Assembly (NCBI GenBank): GCA_905221605.1
Contig: CAJNDS010002570.1
Coordinates: 186,001-250,000, forward strand
Source of the DNA: Symbiodinium natans
Lineage: Eukaryota > Sar > Dinophyceae > Suessiales > Symbiodiniaceae
Length of the DNA stretch: 64,000 bases
Direction of reading: 5' to 3'
Shown here: positions 58,781-64,000 of the stretch, piece by piece
Position numbering within the stretch: position 1 is the first letter of the stretch
Layout of the letters: every line of letters starts with the position of its first letter
Made by a program: the position numbers and the translations under genes
The notes under the pieces: model-generated
Database searches by the model: none
Seen by the model: the letters and a program-made list of their open reading frames with translations, nothing else
Told to the model about the DNA's origin: nothing

Positions 58781-59165
58781 TATCCCCGAGGCCCTAAACA
58801 GCTCCCCCCAACCTAGTGAGCCTGAGCTGTAAACCCTGGAGACCAAAAACCCTAAACCTGACAGGGCTTCCCCAGGTCATCCCGGATCCCTGTGCCTCCT
58901 AGGTCCTAAACCCTAAACCCCTATAAAGCCGAAACCCCGAAAACAAAGCCCGATGACCCCGAGCAGGTCGAGGTGGCCAAAGAGGCACGCCGGCGCGAGG
59001 GAGAGGTCCGCAAGGGTTTTGGTTTGGCCGGGAGTTCGGGGCTTATAGGGTTCACAGAAGGTTTCGGCTTTGTAGGCTTCAGGCTGGGTGCAGGATTCAC
59101 AGGGCTTGTGGTTAGTAGGGTTTAAGGTTCAGGGTTTCGGAGATTGGCGGTTTAGGAGCGGCTTA
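58780..59165. repeat. Telomere-like CCCTAAA block
   Basis: Scattered CCCTAAACC and TTTAGGGTTC-type units in both orientations separated by unrelated sequence. Confidence 0.75.
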
Positions 59166-59509
59166 TGAGGTTTGGGGTCAGGGGTTGTACGGGGGCAGCG
59201 CTGGGGAAGGCAAGAATGCATTTTGGACCTGAAGTCAAAAGTGTCGTTTGGAATCCTTGTTGCAAGGTCCTGAACAGCAACCCAGTCTTGAGCCGGTCTG
59301 GATTGCGAAAGCCTGCATGCCCTGCAACTTTGGGCAATACTTCGAGGAATGTTCTACTGTGCTTTACCCCAACTACAACTGCATCAGGGGACTAAGGGCG
59401 CTGCTGCGTAAGTGCAGTTCTCATCGGGCTAGTGCCCCCCTGAACGTCCAAGTGGAGGCCTGAAGGCTCCGGTCAGGAGGGTGTTGGCCGGATCCTGTTG
59501 GGCTTGTTA

Positions 59510-59620
59510 TTCCGTGCAGTCCGTTCAGGGTATTTTCCCCAAGTCAATCAAAATCCGAGCTGGACCAACCCTGAACAGAATTGCACAAAGCCAGGCAGCG
59601 CAATCCGTGCTGCTGGGGCG
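59510..59620 (+). repeat. Dispersed ~110-bp repeat, copy 1
   Basis: Shares CAGTCCGTTCAG, GAGCT(G/A)GACCAA and GAACAGAATTGCACAAAGCC with 60612-60720. Both copies can encode LNRIAQSQAAQ, so they may be related exons or a short mobile repeat. Confidence 0.7.
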
Positions 59621-60611
59621 TGAGGCGCGGGCCTTCATGTTGGCCGTTTGGAGGTTTCAGGGGTTGAGGACGATTTTTATGGAGAGTTCGTCGGAGGAGC
59701 CTGCCGAGGCGCGCCTTTATCTGTGCCCCGTAAACTCCAGTGTCCCAAATGGTGAAAATCCTTGCACAAACGCTTCAGAGGCACTCTGCACTCCTTCCTC
59801 CAAGCGCTCGTCCCTGCACATGCCAGCGCAGCTCTCAAGTAACAGCTCTTCTATACTTTCGCTTGAGGGTCCTGCTGGAACCCGCTACAGGTAAAGTCTG
59901 ACCTTCGGAACCGAACGTTGGCTTAAGGGCTGGTTGTTGAATGCCAAGCTCACTGTTGACACGAGAAAACATGAAGCGACTTACCGTTAACGCCACCGAA
60001 ACAAGGTAGGCCGCGATTTGGCCCTGGCTTGTAAGTAAGGACTCCCTGGTGTCACCAGGCAGCACATTGGCCTGGCACTTAGATTTGCCACAGGCTTGGG
60101 GTTTGAGGCCTCAAGTGAACTTTAGTGAGTACTGTAGCGTGTACATTGGAGTTTGAGGCTACAGGGGCTCATCTCGGGGTGTCGGGGTGTCGGGGTCTTG
60201 AATCGTCTTTTCAGTTTGGATTTCAGATGCAGGGTTTCGGGACGGCATTCTTCACTTGAAAGTCCTTTTGTGAGCCATGACTTAAACCATGTTGGCAGAG
60301 ACGTAGTTACGTAGTTCTGAACTTGGGGATTCCCCTCAAGCTTCTGTTCTGGGAGCACTCTGGGGGCTCGGGGCGCTTTTGCTCACAGGCTGCAGTGAAA
60401 TTCTAAGGCCCGGGAACCCAAGAGCCGCAGTCATACTCTCCAGCAATACCAATTGGCCTAAGACGTTAACAGTGGTACCTAGACCTCCTTCGATCGATCA
60501 GAGCTGAGGCAGAAACGCCCACGCCGCACGAGGACCTGAAACGTGCGGTTGGATGGACTTGAGGATTTCGGGGAAGCGGGAGGGAGTTGGCTGCGTCCTG
60601 TTAATTCCTAT

Positions 60612-60720
60612 GAGGCCGTTCAGTCCGTTCAGCACGCCCCAAGGCAATCTCGAATTACGAGCTAGACCAATTTTGAACAGAATTGCACAAAGCCAGGCCG
60701 CACAAGCAGTAGACTTTGGC
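60612..60720 (+). repeat. Dispersed ~110-bp repeat, copy 2
   Basis: Counterpart of 59510-59620, about 75% alike by eye, same orientation, 1.1 kb downstream. The rest of 59165-62585 has only short open frames with no recognisable motif, and a GC-rich run at 61898-62080. Confidence 0.7.
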
Positions 60721-61897
60721 CCTGCAGCCTTCAACATCCTGCAAGCCCCCGCAAAAAGAATGTCTGCCCTTTGCGACCACCTATTATGAAGGCCACAAAG
60801 TCAATCTTGGCCATGGAGGCGGGCTTTTTTGTAGGGCTTGCGACGTGCGTTATAGAAGGATCAGGGATTGTGTACAGGTTGTGAGTTTAACATGTACAGG
60901 TTCGGGCGCGGGCCATCAATGGGCCTTCAACCCCAAACCCGAAACCCTTGGTATGAGCGTCGCGCAATGGCAGGGCCCTGCTCTTTATGCTATGCGCCTG
61001 TACCCCAGAATTACCCCTAAAAGTCCATGGAGTCGACCGTTGAGGAGCGCAACATAGAAAATGCTACCATTCGACAGCAAAGAGCTCACGTTCAAGAACC
61101 AGACCAAACCAAGTTTCATGACGCGAGAACTGATTCGTGGATCGTTCTTTGTTTCGCTTGTGCAGTAGTCGCTCAAAGTAGTGTACTGTGTGCCGATTAC
61201 CACTCCTCTGTGAGCAGCGGCGAAAACACATGGGTTCCACTAAGGAACACATTTTGCATGGAACGGGCACGTCTTACGCACTTCTTCTGAAGCCCCAAAA
61301 CAATACCTAAGAACAACCAAAACACAAAGCACGTTGACGCATACCTGCAGCACCTAAATTTTTAAGCAGAACATGGCGCGAACTCAGCACAAGTTCTAGC
61401 AACATTTCTCGATTTTTGTGCATGCTGTCCTTGCGCAGGGTGGTCCCCATGCTTATCTCCCCTCAGGGTTCTCTCTGTTTAGGCCGGGCGACCTCCAAAC
61501 CCTCCCGGGCTCTTGAATACACCTGCACTGGAGATGCGGGCGCCGATCTAGATGACAGGTCCTTTGCTACCTACATCATACGGCGCATACTAAGTGGAAG
61601 TAGAGCAGAAGGCCACGATGCAGGCAAGCCCTTTTGGGGCTGGGGTTCTGCTTGAAGGCATCGCCCAACACCCTGGATCGAGGCTCCCCACATCCTTCTG
61701 CCGGAGATCCTGTCACGGAGGAGCAACACTGAACCCAAAAACCCAAACTCTAGAACCCCTTGAGCCCCGAAAACATTTTCGCAACCCAATAGACCCAGAA
61801 AAGCCAAACTCCAAAGTGTTGAAGGGCCCTCCTAAACCCTCAGACCCCTGACCCACAAAACTTCCGCTTAATAGTTCTTAATATTAACATAGCCACA

Positions 61898-62080
61898 TTG
61901 GGGGCGGGGGCGGGGCCGGGGGCGGGCGGGGGCGGGGGGGCCTCGGGGGCATGGGGGCCAGGTGAGGGCGATTGGAGGGGGGGTCAGGAGGCACCGGCGG
62001 TGGCGGAAGCATCGCCTCGACGCCGGGACCGGGCGCGGCTGCCCGCTCCGGCCCGTGGTGGTCAGGCGGGGCGGGGAATG
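61898..62080. other. GC-rich segment
   Basis: Over 75% G+C with GGGGCGGGGGCGGGG runs; glycine/alanine- and proline-rich open frames result from composition. A possible exon-like stretch follows at 62128-62200 (ELLLVLLSGELQALRLLRGH). Confidence 0.6.
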
Positions 62081-62589
62081 GCTGCATGGAACTTCAGAAT
62101 TTGCATCATGCGTCAACGCCCCTACACGAACTCTTGCTCGTCCTGCTCAGTGGTGAGCTCCAAGCTCTTCGCCTCCTGCGCGGGCATTTGGCCGGGCAAC
62201 AGAAGGGTTCAAAGAGTAGGATCCCTTGTTAAGAAGGACCCCAATAAGGTACCCGCAATATCGTAAACCCCCATAAATTTGGGTAAAGCGGAAGTCTGTT
62301 GCGCTGAAGATGAGGCTTGTACCATGAAAGAAACATCTGGAGGTTGTTAGTCTTGGTGACCTTATTTAGGCAGTTTAGGCTCCGGTATGCTCCGGTGCTA
62401 GGGCGGGTGAGGGGGAGTGGGGCCTGGGCAACTCGTCGCCCCCGATGCGGTGGACTGTGAACTCTAGGCATAAATCGGACATGCATGTCCGCTGTTTTTG
62501 GTTCAAGGTTTTGGGTTTAGGATTTATGGAACACAAGAAGTCGGGTCTGACTCTGCATCTACAACCTTTGAAACGGAAGGCATCACCCT

Positions 62590-63980
62590 GCACCCGGAAC
62601 TAAACCCTAAACCCTAAGCCCTGAACCCTAAACCCTAAGCCCTCCTGGAAGGAAACTGCGGATCGCTTGGCCGAGCGCCTGTCGAACATTCCCCAGGCCT
62701 CAACCATGTTTTGGGTTTGGGGCTTAGGGTTTAGGGGTTAGGCTTTTTGGTCTTTAGGGTTTAGGGTGTTGGGATTTTAGGGTTTTAGGGTTTCAGGGTT
62801 TTAGGGCTCTATGGCTTGGGGTTTTGGGGTTTAGTGCTTTAGGGGTTTAGGGTTTGAGGGGTTGAGGGGTTTCGGGGTGTCGGGTTTGAGGGGTTGAGGG
62901 GTTTAGGGTTTAGGGTTCAGGGGTTTAGTTTCAGGGCTCAGTGAAGGCCTTCCCTAAACCTTAAACGCAAAACCCTCCGGGGTCGCGTCGCCAAGAGGGA
63001 GGCACGGCTTGAAAACTCCTGGTCCCTTCCCCCCGGTTGCTCGAAAGGGTAGTTACATGGTCCATTAGTATGGGCCCTGAAAAGGGTACCCCTTATGTGC
63101 CCCTTGTAAATCCTAAACCCTGAATCCTAAACCCTAAACCCTAAACCCACCCCCCGGTTGCAGGAAGCTCAAGAGCAGACATCGTCAACTCTCCAGGCCG
63201 GATGATCTGGCATTCCCAGAGGGAGGAGGGAGACCCCAATAGGGTTTAGGGTTTTCGGGTTTGTAGAAATTGAGGGTTTAGGGTTTGGGGTTTAGGGTTT
63301 CAGGTTGGGGGGGTGGGGGGGTCGTGGGAGTTAGGGTTGAGGGTCCGGGCTTTAGGGCCGAGTTTTAAGGGGCTCTATGAGGTTTTGGGGGTTGGGTTTG
63401 AGGGCTTAGGGTTAACAATTTAGGGTTGAGGGTTTAGGGCTATTTTTGCTTCACTCAGATGTCAGGGCTTTCGGGGTTGGGTACTTCAAGGCTCGAGGGG
63501 TGTAAGGGTTGATGAAGTTTTTTGTTATTCCTCATCCAATGGATGACAGGGTATTCCAGGAATCAAAAGAGCCTGGAAAGGATGGGATTCTTCTTGGCGT
63601 AACATTAACTCCGCTGCAATGAAGGTAAGAAGAAGTCCGAAGTTAAGAGATGCAACACGTGAAGAAGCCTAAGCCCTAAACTCTTCGCGTGCGCCAACCT
63701 CACGCGGTCAAAAGGAGTGACAAAGAAGCAGCTCAAGAGGGTTTAGGACTAGGAATTAGGCTTCAGGTTTAGGGTTACCCTCCCATGTGCAGGCGCAAGT
63801 CACTGGTGCGCGGGCCTCAGCGCAGGAATTAAATGTGAGATTGAGCGCCAAAGCCATCAACCATAGCAGCCCAGCCGCCCTAAAGCCTTAAAAGTCGAGA
63901 GTTTAGGGCGAAGGGTCCAACCCCCAACATCCAAACGTTTAACCCTTAAACCCCTGGCGCACCATCCTCCTCGGCCTCAG
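62590..63980. repeat. Telomere-like TTTAGGG/CCCTAAA region at right edge
   Basis: Dense degenerate units: CCCTAAACCCTAAGCCC (62601-62640), long runs of TTTAGGGTTT(T)AGGG with GGGGTT variants (62700-62940), CCTAAACCCTAAACCC (63125-63150), TTTAGGGTTTGGGG (63240-63300, 63410-63440) and more to 63980. Orientation changes several times, so this is interstitial and not a chromosome end. Confidence 0.8.
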
Positions 63981-64000
63981 CCTAAACGGCTAAACTTTTG

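Noticed and set aside
62590-63980. True chromosome end
   Set aside because: Telomere-type units are degenerate, switch orientation and are mixed with other sequence up to the window edge.

Overview
This is nuclear DNA of a eukaryote, most likely a dinoflagellate (possibly a Symbiodiniaceae-type alga; species not determinable from sequence alone). The decisive evidence is the splice sites. Protein homology threads two genes on the + strand through 15 and 25 short exons (22-110 nt) and a third through four exons, and most of the introns start with GC or GA instead of GT, while the acceptor AG is almost always followed by G. Over the 43 donors I could place there are about 20 GC, 15 GT and 8 GA. 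Interspersed TTTAGGG-type (CCCTAAA) repeats, very long satellite-filled introns and low coding density agree with this. Ordinary ORF calling fails here: the longest open frames are chance or repeat-derived, and the real genes lie in small exons.

Layout. 174-10961: 3' part of a ROK/ASKHA-type kinase-like gene; its ninth-to-tenth-exon intron (2005-10096) is almost filled by two nested minisatellite arrays, a 112-bp repeat (2061-5160 and 8100-9800) interrupted by a 96-bp G/T-rich repeat (5161-8099). 10962-17945: exon-like fragments of at least one unrecognised + strand gene. 17946-26851: a cullin (scaffold of cullin-RING ubiquitin ligases) from the N-terminal cullin repeats to the neddylation winged helix; final exon not found. 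26852-44900: mostly non-genic, with a block duplicated 25 kb downstream, low-complexity tracts, telomere-like repeats and two elements bounded by inverted poly-C/(TA)n ends, the best at 40385-42376. 44950-47100: a three-exon-like module duplicated in tandem. 47470-53973: exon-like segments around a convincing PPPDE (DeSI-type) thiol-peptidase core at 49473-50150. 54558-56025: second copy of the 29-31 kb block. 56533-57585: three adjacent short tandem-repeat families. 58780-64000: CCCTAAA-rich degenerate sequence with a few short dispersed repeats.

The recognisable proteins are a sugar-kinase-like enzyme, a ubiquitin-ligase scaffold and a possible deSUMOylase/deubiquitinase-like protease. They are neighbours on one strand, as is common in dinoflagellate gene arrays, but nothing shows they act together beyond the loose ubiquitin/SUMO theme of the last two. 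No tRNA, rRNA, CRISPR or prokaryotic operon was seen.
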